DNA of 64,000 nt from CAG-632 sp963626805 (GTDB lineage: Bacteria; Bacillota; Clostridia; Lachnospirales; Lachnospiraceae). Positions 15,601 through 24,934 of the stretch are shown in pieces. The position numbers were made by a program, and so were the translations under genes. The notes beneath the pieces are model-generated. The model was not told where the DNA came from and did not search any database. It saw only the letters and a list, made by a program, of their open reading frames with translations. Where the stretch lies: contig CAVFXS010000028.1 in assembly GCA_963626805.1 (NCBI GenBank), forward strand, positions 48,297 through 112,296. The letters are read 5' to 3'. Positions within the stretch are counted from its first letter, which is position 1; every line of letters begins with the position of its first letter.

Positions 15601-17987
15601 AAATAGCAGTGATCGGTCCGAGTCCTGTTCCATTTACCATTGGTGGAATCGAGAACCTAATGTGGGGACTGTGTGAGACCATTAATCAGACAACCGAGCA
15701 TCAGTGTGAGCTGATCAAGCTCCCATCCAGAGAGCTTAATTTCTGGGATTTGATCGAAACCTATGATTCCTTTTATAAATTAGACGTCAGTCAGTTTGAC
15801 GTAGTGATCTATTGTAAGTATCCGGCATGGATGGTTCGTCACCCGCGCGGAATCTGTTATATGGCACATTGTCTGCGCGGACTTTATGATACGTATCAGC
15901 ATACCCCGCGTCCGACAGAGGTACCACGTGAGAATCCGGATGTCAATCGGATTCTTGATTATATGGAGACCTATTATCGGCCGGAGTCTCTGGATACGTT
16001 TTTTGATATGCTGTTTGAACTGAAAGATAAGAAAACCGTTCCGCAGAGTTATTATGCATTTCCGGGTCCGTTGATCAGGAAGATCATCTGGTATCTGGAT
16101 CGCTGGGGATTAAGCCAGACGAAGACGGAGCGGTATTACAGTATTTCGGAAACGGTTAAGAACCGGACGGATTATTTTCCACCGGATACGGAAGTCGGTG
16201 TGGTATATCCGCCGTCAACCCTGCAGAATTATTCGGCGGGGGACTATCGGTATATCTTTATGGTCAGTCGACTGGACGGACCAAAGCGGATTGATATGCT
16301 GATCCGTGCCATGCAGTATGTGAAGTCGGATATCCCGTTATATATTGCGGGAACCGGTCCGGAGCGGGAGCGGCTGGAGAAGCTTGCTGCCGGAGATGCA
16401 CGGATTCATTTTCTGGGCTATGTGAAGGATGAAGAAGTGGAAGAGTATTATCGGAACAGTCTGGTAGTTCCGTATTTCCCATATGACGAGGATTACGGTT
16501 ATATTACGATCGAGGCCATGCTGCATCGGAAACCGGTGATCACAACCGTGGATGCGGGTGGACCGAAGGAGTTTGTCAGAAATGATGAGACCGGATATGT
16601 GACGGCATTTGATGAGCATGCGATCGCAGAAAAGATTGATTATTTTGCACAGCATCCGGAGGAAGCCAGACGGATGGGCGAGAATGCCTATCAGACTGTT
16701 CAGGCGATTACCTGGCAGAGTGTTGTAGACGGTATCTTAACAGATCTGCCGAAGGAGAAGCCGGAACGTGCAAAGAGCCGAAAGAAGTTAACGGTAACCA
16801 GTACATTCCAGATCGCACCACCACAGGGGGGGGGACAGGCCAGAACCTATCATCTGTATAAAAATGTTGCCAGGGAATATGATGTGGAGATCGTATCCTT
16901 TACCAATCATCGTCTGCCTGGTTTCGATGGAGAGATTGCCCGGAATGTACGGGAAATCCGGATTCCGGAGAGTCGGGAGCATGCAGAAAAAGAGGCAGTA
17001 CTGTCAAGAGAGGCCGGATTAACGGTAACGGATATTGCGATGATCCGATATTCGGGTCTGACCGCGGAGTATGGAGAAGCATTGAAGAAATCCATGGAAA
17101 GCAGTGATTATGTAGTACTTTCCCATCCATATCTGTATCCAGTGGCGAAGAAATATATGGGAGAACACCCATTCATCTATGAAGCACAGGATGTGGAGTA
17201 TCTGTTGAAACAGAGTATGTTAAAGGATAGCACAGTGAAGGAGCAGCTGCTGCAGGAGGTGTTTGATACCGAGAAGGAATGCTGTGAAAAGAGTCAGTTC
17301 ATTATGGCATGTTCCGAAGAGGATAAGCAGAAGCTGTGTGAGCTTTATCAGGTGGCAGAGGAGAAGATCATCGTAGTACCGAATGGTGTGGATACGCGGC
17401 AGATGCGGTGTGTCAGTCTGGAAGAACGTCTGCAGAATAAGGCGCGGCTGAATCAGGCCGATACGCCAATCTTAAATGGACAGAAGATCGGTCTCTTTAT
17501 GGGTAGCTGGCATAAGCCGAATCTGGATGCCTGTGAGGAGATCTTTCAGATTGCAAAGGCATGTCCGGAGACCGTATTTCTGCTGATGGGCAGTCAGTGT
17601 CGGTATTTTGTAATCCACAGTGAGGAGTATGAGATTCCGAAGAATGTCGGGCTGCTTGGACTGGTCAGTGAGGAAGAGAAAAAGCAGATTTTTGGTCTGG
17701 TAGATTTCGCATTGAATCCGATGGTGGCCGGTTCCGGAACGAATTTAAAGATTTTTGATTATATGTCAGCCGGGATTCCGGTAATAACCACTCCGCTTGG
17801 TGCCAGAGGAATTCCGAATCCGGAAGGGCTGCTGATTCATGAGCTGAGTGACTTCCCGGATGTGATCCGGAGCTTTGATCTGAAGAAACAGGATGAGAAT
17901 ATAAAAGCAGCCAGAGGTGTTGCAGAGAATGAATTTGACTGGAGTGTTATTGCGGAGAAATTAAACAGGCGGATGGAGGAGCTGTAG
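15597..17987 (+). CDS. Double GT4 glycosyltransferase (two GT-B modules in one chain)
   Basis: The 796-residue chain carries two complete GT4 modules. Module 1 (about 1-395) has PFTIGGIENLMWGL, VSRLDGPKR and YDEDYGYITIEAML. Module 2 (about 400-796) has PPQGGGQARTYHLY, VPNGVDT, and GSGTNLKIFDYMSAG with its donor-site residues. Such bifunctional enzymes add two successive sugars. The codons for Gly411-413, at the start of module 2, lie in a G9 tract (16826-16834), in frame in this sequence. A length change there would leave module 1 intact and remove module 2. The ATGA overlap with the previous gene indicates translational coupling. Confidence 0.88.
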   Translation: MKIAVIGPSPVPFTIGGIENLMWGLCETINQTTEHQCELIKLPSRELNFWDLIETYDSFYKLDVSQFDVVIYCKYPAWMVRHPRGICYMAHCLRGLYDTYQHTPRPTEVPRENPDVNRILDYMETYYRPESLDTFFDMLFELKDKKTVPQSYYAFPGPLIRKIIWYLDRWGLSQTKTERYYSISETVKNRTDYFPPDTEVGVVYPPSTLQNYSAGDYRYIFMVSRLDGPKRIDMLIRAMQYVKSDIPLYIAGTGPERERLEKLAAGDARIHFLGYVKDEEVEEYYRNSLVVPYFPYDEDYGYITIEAMLHRKPVITTVDAGGPKEFVRNDETGYVTAFDEHAIAEKIDYFAQHPEEARRMGENAYQTVQAITWQSVVDGILTDLPKEKPERAKSRKKLTVTSTFQIAPPQGGGQARTYHLYKNVAREYDVEIVSFTNHRLPGFDGEIARNVREIRIPESREHAEKEAVLSREAGLTVTDIAMIRYSGLTAEYGEALKKSMESSDYVVLSHPYLYPVAKKYMGEHPFIYEAQDVEYLLKQSMLKDSTVKEQLLQEVFDTEKECCEKSQFIMACSEEDKQKLCELYQVAEEKIIVVPNGVDTRQMRCVSLEERLQNKARLNQADTPILNGQKIGLFMGSWHKPNLDACEEIFQIAKACPETVFLLMGSQCRYFVIHSEEYEIPKNVGLLGLVSEEEKKQIFGLVDFALNPMVAGSGTNLKIFDYMSAGIPVITTPLGARGIPNPEGLLIHELSDFPDVIRSFDLKKQDENIKAARGVAENEFDWSVIAEKLNRRMEEL
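16826..16834 (+). repeat. Poly-G tract (G9), in frame, between two GT modules
   Basis: Nine G encode the third base of Gln410 and Gly411-413 of the double glycosyltransferase. It is equal in length to the tract that breaks the C1 peptidase gene. Confidence 0.95.
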
Positions 17988-20036
17988 GTGATAGTAGTTG
18001 GCTTGCTTTTAGTCGGACTCGGACTGGCATGGTATGTGGTGGCCAGTCTGGAAAAGCAGATAAATATAGTGAAATCAGTGGTGCTGACGGTGATTGCCTA
18101 TCTGGCTTCCCATATTGTGCTGAGCGGATTGCTATTCTGGATCGATCAGTATTCCATAAAGCGGACGCTGCTTGTCTGTGCCTGTGCATGGGGAGCAGGT
18201 CTGCTGGTTATGCTGATCCGAAAGAAGCGGCCGCAGCTGACCTGGGAGCTCCGGCAATACTGGCTACCCTGTCTGATCGCAGTTCTGATGCTTCCCTTTG
18301 TATTCCGGGGATTTGAATTCTATGGAATGGGACAGGATGAAGGTGTCTACCAGACACAGGCGATCTGTTTTATAAACGGAATGACAGAGCGGCAGTATGA
18401 TTTTCCGGAGTATTATTCCATGGGAACACCGGGAGATCAGGAACTGTATGAGGCAGCGATTGCAGAGACCAATCTCCTCGGATTCTACCGGATCTATCAT
18501 GCAGATGGGGAATATAGCTTCGGACAGTCGGAGGAGCAGGCATTCAGTGAACGTTCCGGTGTGTTCCATGGAATACCGACCTACGTGGCATTGCTGGCGC
18601 TGTGGGGAACCCTGTTCGGTATCCGGCATATGAGCGGGATCAACATTGTGATCCTGATCTGCTGTATCTTTATGCTGCATGAATTATGTATGCGATTGAA
18701 GATGAAACGTTCCGGAGAAGCGGTTGCTATGCTGGTATTTGCCTGCTCACCGCTGATCATATGGACCACGAAGTCCTCTTTGACGGAAATCGGTATGACC
18801 CTGAACTGGCTGGTGTTTCTGTATCTGATTCTCGGCGGGAACAGGCGGGAACGGATACTTTCGGCACTCTGTATCTGGGTTTATGCCTTTTATCATGTGT
18901 CCGTCTATGTATTTATGCCGTTTTATGTTTTACTCTATCTGGCATTGTATCTGTATACGAAGGACCGGGTGAATATAAAAGCCATGCTTCTGGCGGTTGC
19001 CGGCTATCTGACCGGCTACTGGATGAGTCTGATGATCGCTGCCCGTTATCTGGATAAAAATTATGTGTGGATATATCACGCAGGCATTAACGGACAGAAC
19101 GTCCCGTATGTGATCACGGCTGTCTGTGTTCTGGTATTACTGACCGGAGCTGTTCTGCTCTGTAGTAAGAAACAGATCTCACTTCCGGTGCATATGAGCC
19201 GGAAGGCGGCTGGCATCTGGCTCAGGGTCGGAATGCTTCTGCTGATTCTGATTCAGATATACCGGAGCTGGAAGAAAGGTCTGCAGTGGCAGCAGCTTGG
19301 CGGAGTTACCATGATCACATTTCTGATCGTGAGCGGAATCCTGGTGCCGCTTCTGGTATACGGCAGTGTCCTGTTCGCAACCGGACAGTGGCTGAAGGAC
19401 TGGAAAAAGACCGTAATGCTCGGATGCTTTTTCTACTGCGTGCTGATCTTTTCGGCAATTTTCCTGCCGGGGATCGCGTATTGCTATTACTATGCACGGT
19501 ACCTGACCATGTATATACCGATTCTGGCAGTGATGGGTGGTCTGTTGTTGCAGCAGTGGAGTCTGTGGAAGACAGCAGTGGTGACACTGGCCGGTGTCCT
19601 GTGGATGCTTCCATATAATATTACATTGCTCAAATATCAGGATGACACCCGTGTGGAATGGGACACGTTAGAGCAGGTTGCAGGAGAGATCCAGGCAGGC
19701 GATAATGTAATCGTGGATGTGGAGCTGTTCGGCTATTATTATTTCCCGATCAAGGCAATGACCGGGGCGAATATTTATCCGGTGCTGGGTGACTTCGAGG
19801 AAGAGAGCCGACGATTCCATACCGGAGAAAATCAGGTCTGGTATCTGACGGTGCATGGTGCTGAACGGGCGGAGAATGCCTATACCTGTAAGCTTTCGGT
19901 GGTGAACCGGAGAAGTGAGGATTACAATGTGCCGTACAGTGACTGGCAGAATCCGTTACATGACCGTTATCTGCAGCTGCCGCGTCAGTTCCAGGTGACG
20001 GAGGAAACGGTGCTATTATATCAGTATCAGCCCTGA
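17988..20036 (+). CDS. GT-C-type membrane glycosyltransferase (ArnT/PMT-like)
   Basis: A 682-residue protein with about 12 hydrophobic helices and a soluble C-terminal part of about 120 residues. An acidic motif, GQDEGVY, near residue 118 sits in the first large external loop, as in GT-C enzymes that use polyprenyl-phosphate sugars outside the membrane. The GTG start immediately follows the previous TAG, with GGAGG (17975-17979) 8 bases upstream. It probably glycosylates the growing glycan on the outer face, with donors made by the polyprenyl-phosphate glycosyltransferases in this locus. The family call rests on topology and the acidic motif only. Confidence 0.7.
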   Translation: MIVVGLLLVGLGLAWYVVASLEKQINIVKSVVLTVIAYLASHIVLSGLLFWIDQYSIKRTLLVCACAWGAGLLVMLIRKKRPQLTWELRQYWLPCLIAVLMLPFVFRGFEFYGMGQDEGVYQTQAICFINGMTERQYDFPEYYSMGTPGDQELYEAAIAETNLLGFYRIYHADGEYSFGQSEEQAFSERSGVFHGIPTYVALLALWGTLFGIRHMSGINIVILICCIFMLHELCMRLKMKRSGEAVAMLVFACSPLIIWTTKSSLTEIGMTLNWLVFLYLILGGNRRERILSALCIWVYAFYHVSVYVFMPFYVLLYLALYLYTKDRVNIKAMLLAVAGYLTGYWMSLMIAARYLDKNYVWIYHAGINGQNVPYVITAVCVLVLLTGAVLLCSKKQISLPVHMSRKAAGIWLRVGMLLLILIQIYRSWKKGLQWQQLGGVTMITFLIVSGILVPLLVYGSVLFATGQWLKDWKKTVMLGCFFYCVLIFSAIFLPGIAYCYYYARYLTMYIPILAVMGGLLLQQWSLWKTAVVTLAGVLWMLPYNITLLKYQDDTRVEWDTLEQVAGEIQAGDNVIVDVELFGYYYFPIKAMTGANIYPVLGDFEEESRRFHTGENQVWYLTVHGAERAENAYTCKLSVVNRRSEDYNVPYSDWQNPLHDRYLQLPRQFQVTEETVLLYQYQP

Positions 20037-20037
20037 T

Positions 20038-20049
20038 ATAGCAGGAAGG
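20038..20049 (+). repeat. 12-bp direct repeat, left copy
   Basis: ATAGCAGGAAGG starts 1 base after the TGA of the GT-C gene. The same 12 bases recur at 22841-22852, bracketing the AT-rich MBOAT/DHHW pair. Confidence 0.85.
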
Positions 20050-20104
20050 TACACTTTTAGCTACATGTAAATGAGACAAATGAAAAGGAAAATAAGGTGA
20101 CCAA

Positions 20105-21478
20105 ATGAGTCTAACGAGTTTATCATTTATAGGTATATATTTCCCATTAATGCTAATTGCATACTATAATCCGTTCTTTAAGGATAATATATTCAGGAAA
20201 ATCATTTTAGTCTGTGCCAGTTTAGGGTTGTATGCATTTTCTGAACCTATGTATATATTGCTTCTTATGTTTATGATTCTCTATAATTATGGACTGGTAA
20301 AAATAGCAGATAAGACGGGAAATAAAATTTTCAGAACCATAGCGATTGTATTGGATGCTTTAATTCTTTTGACATTTAAGTATATTAATGTATTTCTGTC
20401 ATTTGGACTTATAGGGGATACAATAAGTGAACTGGCATTTCCAATTGGACTGTCATATTTTACATTTAAAGCAATTTCGTATGTAGCTGATAGCTCCACC
20501 GAGAAGGAAGGTAATATTATAGATGTTGCGATTTATATATCAAACTTCCTGACGATTGTTTCGGGTCCGCTTTCTACATATGCTGATGAACTTTCATATA
20601 TAAGAAATAAAAGAACTTTACCTGAGAGTAAATCTTTTTATAGAGGATTGGAGAGACTAACTATAGGACTAGGTAAGAAGGTTATAATAGCGGATAGCCT
20701 TGGTAATTTAGTTTCTACGTGCTTCGCGTCTGCAGAATTAAGTGTAGTTATGGCGTGGGCTGGAGCAGTAGGTTATACGCTTCAATTGTTTTTTGATTTC
20801 TCAGGATATACAGACATGGCAATAGGAGTGGGTTATTTGTTCGGTTTTGATTTGCCTGAGAACTTTAATTATCCATATATGGCACATTCGATATCTGATT
20901 TTTGGAAAAGATGGCATATTTCTTTGACAAAGTGGTTTACTAAATATATTTATTTTCCATTGGGAGGATCCAGAGTAAAATCTTCCGGAAGGCATATTTT
21001 TAATTTATTTGTAGTATGGCTGGCAACCGGAATCTGGCATGGATCGACTATGACTTTTATAATATGGGCTTTGATTTATTTCGTTTTGCAATTAATAGAA
21101 AAGTATAGCAGTTGGGAAAATACTCTAAAAAAATTGCATATTGGACATTTTTATACACTATTTATCGTGATACTTGAGTGGGTAATATTCAGATCTTCGA
21201 GTATGCCTTCTGCATGGTTGTATATAAAAGCCATGTTTGGACTGGGGGATCATAAATTCCTTGGTTCAGGAGATTTGGATACGATTTTAGTGTATACAAT
21301 TCCGCTTCTGTCAGGTATTATATTCTCAACTAATATCGGTGCAAGGCTGGGATGCAGAATGAAACACGGTACTTATACAAATATAATATATAACATTGCA
21401 ATAACAGCATTGTTTATGCTTTGTATTATACTGATCATAGCAAAAGGATACTCGGCACCCTTGTATGCCGGATTTTAA
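20105..21478 (+). CDS. MBOAT-family membrane O-acyltransferase (AlgI/DltB-like)
   Basis: A 457-residue protein with about 10-11 helices. DFWKRWHISLTKWF and YIYFPLGGSR are the AlgI-type signature, and GIWHGSTMTF holds the invariant His (about 312). Family members move acetyl groups across the membrane for attachment to an exported polysaccharide, working with an SGNH/DHHW partner; that partner is the next gene. The codon choice is visibly AT-rich (for example 21 of 60 bases are G or C in 20401-20460, against about half in the previous gene), indicating separate origin. Ribosome binding site AAGGTGA upstream. Confidence 0.92.
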   Translation: MSLTSLSFIGIYFPLMLIAYYNPFFKDNIFRKIILVCASLGLYAFSEPMYILLLMFMILYNYGLVKIADKTGNKIFRTIAIVLDALILLTFKYINVFLSFGLIGDTISELAFPIGLSYFTFKAISYVADSSTEKEGNIIDVAIYISNFLTIVSGPLSTYADELSYIRNKRTLPESKSFYRGLERLTIGLGKKVIIADSLGNLVSTCFASAELSVVMAWAGAVGYTLQLFFDFSGYTDMAIGVGYLFGFDLPENFNYPYMAHSISDFWKRWHISLTKWFTKYIYFPLGGSRVKSSGRHIFNLFVVWLATGIWHGSTMTFIIWALIYFVLQLIEKYSSWENTLKKLHIGHFYTLFIVILEWVIFRSSSMPSAWLYIKAMFGLGDHKFLGSGDLDTILVYTIPLLSGIIFSTNIGARLGCRMKHGTYTNIIYNIAITALFMLCIILIIAKGYSAPLYAGF

Positions 21479-21492
21479 AGGAGCTTTATTTT

Positions 21493-22785
21493 ATGGTAAA
21501 GGGAAATAAACTATTTGTTGTTACAATATTGACACTGACAGTTATTTTAATGCTTAGCATTTTTTGTGGGAAAATTTTTAAAACTCAAATTGCTGATGCG
21601 AAGAAAAATTCAAAAAACACAAAGCAGGGAATTGATATAGATTGGGAGCAGCTTTATCCATATGATACTACGATAGATTACGAAGAAACAGATACTGATT
21701 CAAGTGGTATTGTAGAAAAAATGGAAAAAATTATGAATACGGTCGGTGAATTCGGAACCATAGGTATGAACTGGTCTAAACTTATGTATAAGTATGATGA
21801 AATATCTAAGATTGGTTTGAGTATTAATTCAAAACTGACGGATGTTTCTATGAATTCTTCTTATATAAAACTGGAAAATGGGTATTGGGTGAGACGATCA
21901 ACATCTTTAATAGCGCAGGCAGATGCAGACGAAGCAATAGCAGAATATTCAGCATTGCAGAGATATTTAAAATCGAAAGGGATAGAATTTTTGTATTGCT
22001 CTGTACCAGGCAAAGAATGTAGAGAAAATTCACAATTGCCTGCTGGAGTAGAAATAACAAATGAAAATATAGATCTGTATATAAATGCTCTAAAAAATTA
22101 TAATGTGAATTTTATTGATATGAGGGAACTCATACATCAGGATGGTATGGAACATTATTCGTTATTTTATAAGACGGATCATCATTGGAATGTTAAAGCT
22201 GGGATGTGGGCGGCATCCGCAATTGAGGATGAACTATCGGAAATGTTTGGAATAGAAATGGAAAACCCCAGGAGTTTTGGTACATTTACAGAAAAAGTAT
22301 ATGAAAATGCTATGTTTGGTTCTGAAGGACAAGCTGTCACACATGTTATAGAGGAATCTGAAGATTTTAGTATATATTATCCTGATTTTGGAACAGCATT
22401 TCGGCTGGAGATACCGGATTATGAAATAGATGAAGAAGGATCTTTCGAAGATATTTTTATAGACTATGAAGGTCTGGAAGAAGTCATCGCTGAAGGCGGT
22501 GGTTATGCTTACGAGAAAATACTTTATGGAAATAGACCCTATGAGAAAATAACAAATCTTAATAATCCTGATGGTCCCAAAATTTTTGTTATAAAGGATA
22601 GTTTTGGCATTGCTGTAGCTCCTTATCTTGCATTGTCCTGCTCTGAACTTGTATTAGTGGATACCAGGTCAACCAATGGAAATATGAATGGAAGTATCAT
22701 TTCGTGTATCGATGATTTTAATCCGGATATAGTGTTAACTATATTATATTCACCACAGGAATTAAACCTGAACAACCAGTATTGA
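21493..22785 (+). CDS. DHHW/AlgX-type SGNH protein, partner of the MBOAT acyltransferase
   Basis: A 430-residue membrane-anchored extracellular protein with an N-terminal helix (about 7-27). The acetyltransferase-type signature is present: TDHHWN (Asp229-His230-His231-Trp232) and a late IKDSFG containing the Ser of the SGNH fold. Such proteins accept the acetyl group carried by the MBOAT protein and place it on the glycan outside the cell. The ATG at 21493 is chosen because AAAGGAG (21477-21483) overlaps the MBOAT stop. It is AT-rich like the MBOAT gene, so both arrived as one unit. Confidence 0.87.
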   Translation: MVKGNKLFVVTILTLTVILMLSIFCGKIFKTQIADAKKNSKNTKQGIDIDWEQLYPYDTTIDYEETDTDSSGIVEKMEKIMNTVGEFGTIGMNWSKLMYKYDEISKIGLSINSKLTDVSMNSSYIKLENGYWVRRSTSLIAQADADEAIAEYSALQRYLKSKGIEFLYCSVPGKECRENSQLPAGVEITNENIDLYINALKNYNVNFIDMRELIHQDGMEHYSLFYKTDHHWNVKAGMWAASAIEDELSEMFGIEMENPRSFGTFTEKVYENAMFGSEGQAVTHVIEESEDFSIYYPDFGTAFRLEIPDYEIDEEGSFEDIFIDYEGLEEVIAEGGGYAYEKILYGNRPYEKITNLNNPDGPKIFVIKDSFGIAVAPYLALSCSELVLVDTRSTNGNMNGSIISCIDDFNPDIVLTILYSPQELNLNNQY

Positions 22786-22840
22786 TAAATCAGACATAAG
22801 GTGTTACGATAACTTAAATGAAATGTAATATTTGAGTAAA

Positions 22841-22852
22841 ATAGCAGGAAGG
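22841..22852 (+). repeat. 12-bp direct repeat, right copy
   Basis: Second copy of ATAGCAGGAAGG, just before the next operon gene. It contributes to that gene's ribosome binding region. Confidence 0.85.
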
Positions 22853-22860
22853 ACAGAAGG

Positions 22861-23805
22861 ATGAAACTAATAATTCAGATACCATGTTATAACGAAGCTG
22901 AAACTCTGAAGATTGCACTGGATGCACTGCCGAAGCAGATTGACGGTGTGGATACCATTGAATACCTGATCATCAATGACGGAAGTCAGGATAATACCGT
23001 AGAGGTAGCGAAGGAATGGGGCGTCCATCATATTGTTAATTTTAAGCAGAACCGCGGTCTGGCGAAGGGATTCATGGCCGGTCTGGACATGTGCTTAAGA
23101 AACGGTGCGGATATCATTGTAAATACCGATGCGGATAATCAGTATTGCGGGGATGATATTGAGAAGCTGATCGCACCGATCCTGGAGGGAAAGGCAGATA
23201 TCGTGATCGGAGAACGACCGATCGATCAGACGGCACATTTCTCATGGTTAAAGAAGAAATTACAACATTTCGGCAGTTGGGTCGTACGGAAGGCATCCAA
23301 CACAGATATTCCGGATGCACCGAGTGGATTCCGGGCATACAGCAGAGAGGCTGCCATGCAGATGAATGTTGTCAATGAATATACGTATACACTGGAACAG
23401 ATCGTACAGGCAGGACGGACCAAGATCGCCATTACCTCCGTACCGATCCGTACCAATGATGAGCTGCGGCCTTCCCGTCTGTTCAGCAGTATGTTTGGAT
23501 ATGTGAAGAAGTCCATGCTGACGATCATCCGTGCCTATCTGATGTATAAGCCGATGCGGTTTTTCATCGGACTCGGATGTGTACCGTTCATGATCGGTCT
23601 TGCAATCGGTATCCGGTTTATCGTGCTCTTATGCATGGGAGGCGGACAGGGGAATGTTCAGTCTCTGATCCTTTGCAGCATGCTGATCCTGATCGGTGTT
23701 CTGATCTGGGTAGTGGGATTGCTGGCAGATGTTATGGCAGCGAACCGGAAGATTCTGCAGGAGATCCAGCAGAAGGTCCGGGAAATGGATTATGAGGATA
23801 AGTAG
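22861..23805 (+). CDS. GT2 polyprenyl-phosphate glycosyltransferase (GtrB/DPM1-like) with two membrane helices
   Basis: A 314-residue protein with a GT-A domain (about 1-225) bearing IPCYNEAETL, LIINDGSQDNT, NTDADNQY (the metal-binding Asp motif) and the late DAPSGFRAYS segment. Two C-terminal helices follow (about 232-255 and 265-290). This layout makes undecaprenyl-phosphate sugars at the inner membrane face, donors for GT-C enzymes such as those at 17988 and 29535. GC content returns to that of the operon here, right after the AT-rich insert. Confidence 0.88.
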   Translation: MKLIIQIPCYNEAETLKIALDALPKQIDGVDTIEYLIINDGSQDNTVEVAKEWGVHHIVNFKQNRGLAKGFMAGLDMCLRNGADIIVNTDADNQYCGDDIEKLIAPILEGKADIVIGERPIDQTAHFSWLKKKLQHFGSWVVRKASNTDIPDAPSGFRAYSREAAMQMNVVNEYTYTLEQIVQAGRTKIAITSVPIRTNDELRPSRLFSSMFGYVKKSMLTIIRAYLMYKPMRFFIGLGCVPFMIGLAIGIRFIVLLCMGGGQGNVQSLILCSMLILIGVLIWVVGLLADVMAANRKILQEIQQKVREMDYEDK

Positions 23806-23806
23806 A

Positions 23807-24934
23807 ATGAAAAAGATAGTGTTGGTAGGACCGGTCTATCCGTATAAGGGCGGAATCGCACATTATACGGGTCTGATGTGCCGGGCATTTATGGAGAAAT
23901 ATGATGTAAGCATGATTTCCTATAAGATGCAGTATCCGAAGGTTTTATTTCATAAAGAGCAGCGGGACTATACGAATGATACGTTTAAGATTGAGGGGAC
24001 AGACTACCGGATCCATACGGCGGACATTCTGAATTGTATCCGTTCCGGGAAGAAGATACGGAGCCTGAATCCGGATCTGGTGATCCTGCAGTGGTGGCAT
24101 CCGTATTTTGCACCCTGTTACTGGCTGATGTGCCGGCAGCTGAAGAAGCAGAAGGTTTTGTTTGTATGTCATAATGTATTCCCGCATGAGCGGTTCCCAT
24201 TGGATCGTTTTCTGACAAAAAAGGTTATGAAGCAGGGAGATTACTTTATCGTGCATTCCAGTCAGGATAAAGAGGATCTGCTGTCCATCAAGCCGGATGC
24301 CAGATGTGCGAAGGCGGTGCATCCGACCTATAATGCGTTCAAGCTGCAGGATCTGACGAGGGAACAGGGACGGGAGCTGCTGAAGCTGAAGAAAGAGCAG
24401 CCGGTGCTGCTATTCTTCGGATTCGTCCGGGAATATAAGGGCTTGAAATATCTGCTTCAGGCAATGCCGGAGGTCAGAAAGCAGCTGCCGGATGTTAAGC
24501 TTCTAGTAGTCGGTGACTTTGATGGTGATAAGGATCAGTATGAGCAGATGATCCGGGAAGGGCAGATCGAGGATGCGGTAGAGATCCATGATGGATATAT
24601 TCCGGATAAGGAGGTAGAGAAGTTCTTTGCTGCCTCCGATCTGGTTGTGCTTCCGTATATCTCTGCAACGCAGAGCGGAATCGTACAGATTGCATATGGA
24701 TTCGATAAGCCGGTAATCGCCACGAATGTCGGCGGCCTGCCGGAGGTTGTACTGGATGGAAGGACCGGATATATTGTAGAGCCGGAGGATACGAAGGGAC
24801 TGTCTGAGCGGATCGTTCAGTTCTTCACAGAGCATAAGGATGCGGCATTCCGGGAAGGCATTCGGGAAGAAGCGGATAGATATTCCTGGGAGCGGATGGT
24901 AGAGACGATAGAGGAATTAGTAGAAGATGATTAG
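23807..24934 (+). CDS. GT4-family glycosyltransferase
   Basis: A 375-residue cytoplasmic GT-B enzyme: VGPVYPYKGGIAHYT at the acceptor side, VCHNVFPHE mid N-domain, FFGFVREYKGL at the start of the C-domain, and YISATQSGIVQIAYGFDKPVI at the donor site. The start at 23807 lies one base after the previous stop, so the two are coupled. It overlaps the next acyltransferase gene by 8 bases. Sugar and acceptor unknown. Confidence 0.88.
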   Translation: MKKIVLVGPVYPYKGGIAHYTGLMCRAFMEKYDVSMISYKMQYPKVLFHKEQRDYTNDTFKIEGTDYRIHTADILNCIRSGKKIRSLNPDLVILQWWHPYFAPCYWLMCRQLKKQKVLFVCHNVFPHERFPLDRFLTKKVMKQGDYFIVHSSQDKEDLLSIKPDARCAKAVHPTYNAFKLQDLTREQGRELLKLKKEQPVLLFFGFVREYKGLKYLLQAMPEVRKQLPDVKLLVVGDFDGDKDQYEQMIREGQIEDAVEIHDGYIPDKEVEKFFAASDLVVLPYISATQSGIVQIAYGFDKPVIATNVGGLPEVVLDGRTGYIVEPEDTKGLSERIVQFFTEHKDAAFREGIREEADRYSWERMVETIEELVEDD

